Of a stretch of DNA of 6,155 nucleotides, positions 1-6,155 are shown in pieces. Numbering within the stretch: position 1 is the first letter of the stretch; every line of letters starts with the position of its first letter. The notes below the pieces were generated by a model, which did no database searches, was not told where the DNA came from, and worked only from the letters and a program-made list of their open reading frames with translations. This DNA comes from an uncultured Eubacteriales bacterium. GTDB taxonomy: Bacteria; Bacillota_A; Clostridia; Oscillospirales; Oscillospiraceae. The stretch covers positions 1 through 6,155 of the forward strand of contig CASTQR010000101.1 in NCBI GenBank assembly GCA_949451265.1, in the 5' to 3' direction. A program made the translations under genes and the position numbers.

Positions 1-2801
<2,801 letters not shown>

Positions 2802-2804
2802 GAA

Positions 2805-2811
2805 GGGAGGG
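2805..2811 (+). promoter_or_regulatory. Shine-Dalgarno site of rpoC in the rpoB-rpoC gap
   Basis: The whole space between the rpoB stop and the rpoC start is 17 bases (2802-2818). It is purine-rich and contains GGGAGGG, with a perfect GGAGG core at 2806-2810. Eight bases separate this core from the ATG at 2819, a normal spacing, and this fixes the rpoC start. There is no room for a terminator and no promoter-like sequence in the gap, so rpoC is most simply read as transcribed from upstream together with rpoB. The ribosome finishing rpoB would end within a few bases of this site, so coupled translation is plausible but inferred. Confidence 0.9.
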
Positions 2812-2818
2812 AGACAGT

Positions 2819-6155
<3,337 letters not shown>

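Noticed and set aside
2802..2818. Possible terminator or promoter between rpoB and rpoC
   Set aside because: The gap is only 17 purine-rich bases with no inverted repeat, no T-run and no promoter-like boxes; it is accounted for by the ribosome-binding site.

Overview
The window holds two large housekeeping genes, both on the + strand and both cut by the window edges. These are the 3' part of rpoB (RNA polymerase beta subunit, final 932 codons) and most of rpoC (beta' subunit, first 1112 codons). They lie in the usual bacterial rpoB-rpoC order with a 17-base gap that carries a strong Shine-Dalgarno sequence.

Organism: the protein sequences are of Firmicutes/Clostridia type. RpoC has the CHCGKYKK / [10 protein letters not shown] zinc site and an uninterrupted trigger loop. 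RpoB lacks the large insertion in the flap region found in Proteobacteria. A strong GGAGG ribosome-binding site also fits. Base composition is high in G+C (about two thirds by eye) and codons mostly end in G or C. Together these suggest a GC-rich gut-type clostridium, such as a member of the Oscillospiraceae (Flavonifractor/Lawsonibacter-like). The family-level placement is an inference; the Clostridia-level placement is better supported.

Layout: 1-2801 is rpoB, entering at a segment upstream of the rifampicin-binding pocket and running through the catalytic region, flap and clamp-anchoring C-terminus to a long acidic tail. 2802-2818 is the intergenic ribosome-binding site, with no terminator or promoter visible. 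2819-6155 is rpoC from its start codon through the zinc sites, NADFDGDQM metal site, bridge helix and trigger loop; its last part lies beyond the window. There is no gene-free stretch longer than 17 bases.

The two subunits together form the RNA polymerase active-site cleft: beta supplies the rifampicin-binding pocket and basic/acidic active-site residues, and beta' supplies the Mg2+-binding aspartates, bridge helix and trigger loop. Both reading frames look intact. I see no new system here. The points worth a second look are within-gene details: an extra segment in RpoC that may contain a degenerate internal repeat, the acidic tail of RpoB, antibiotic-pocket residues, and a very long antisense open frame explained by codon bias.
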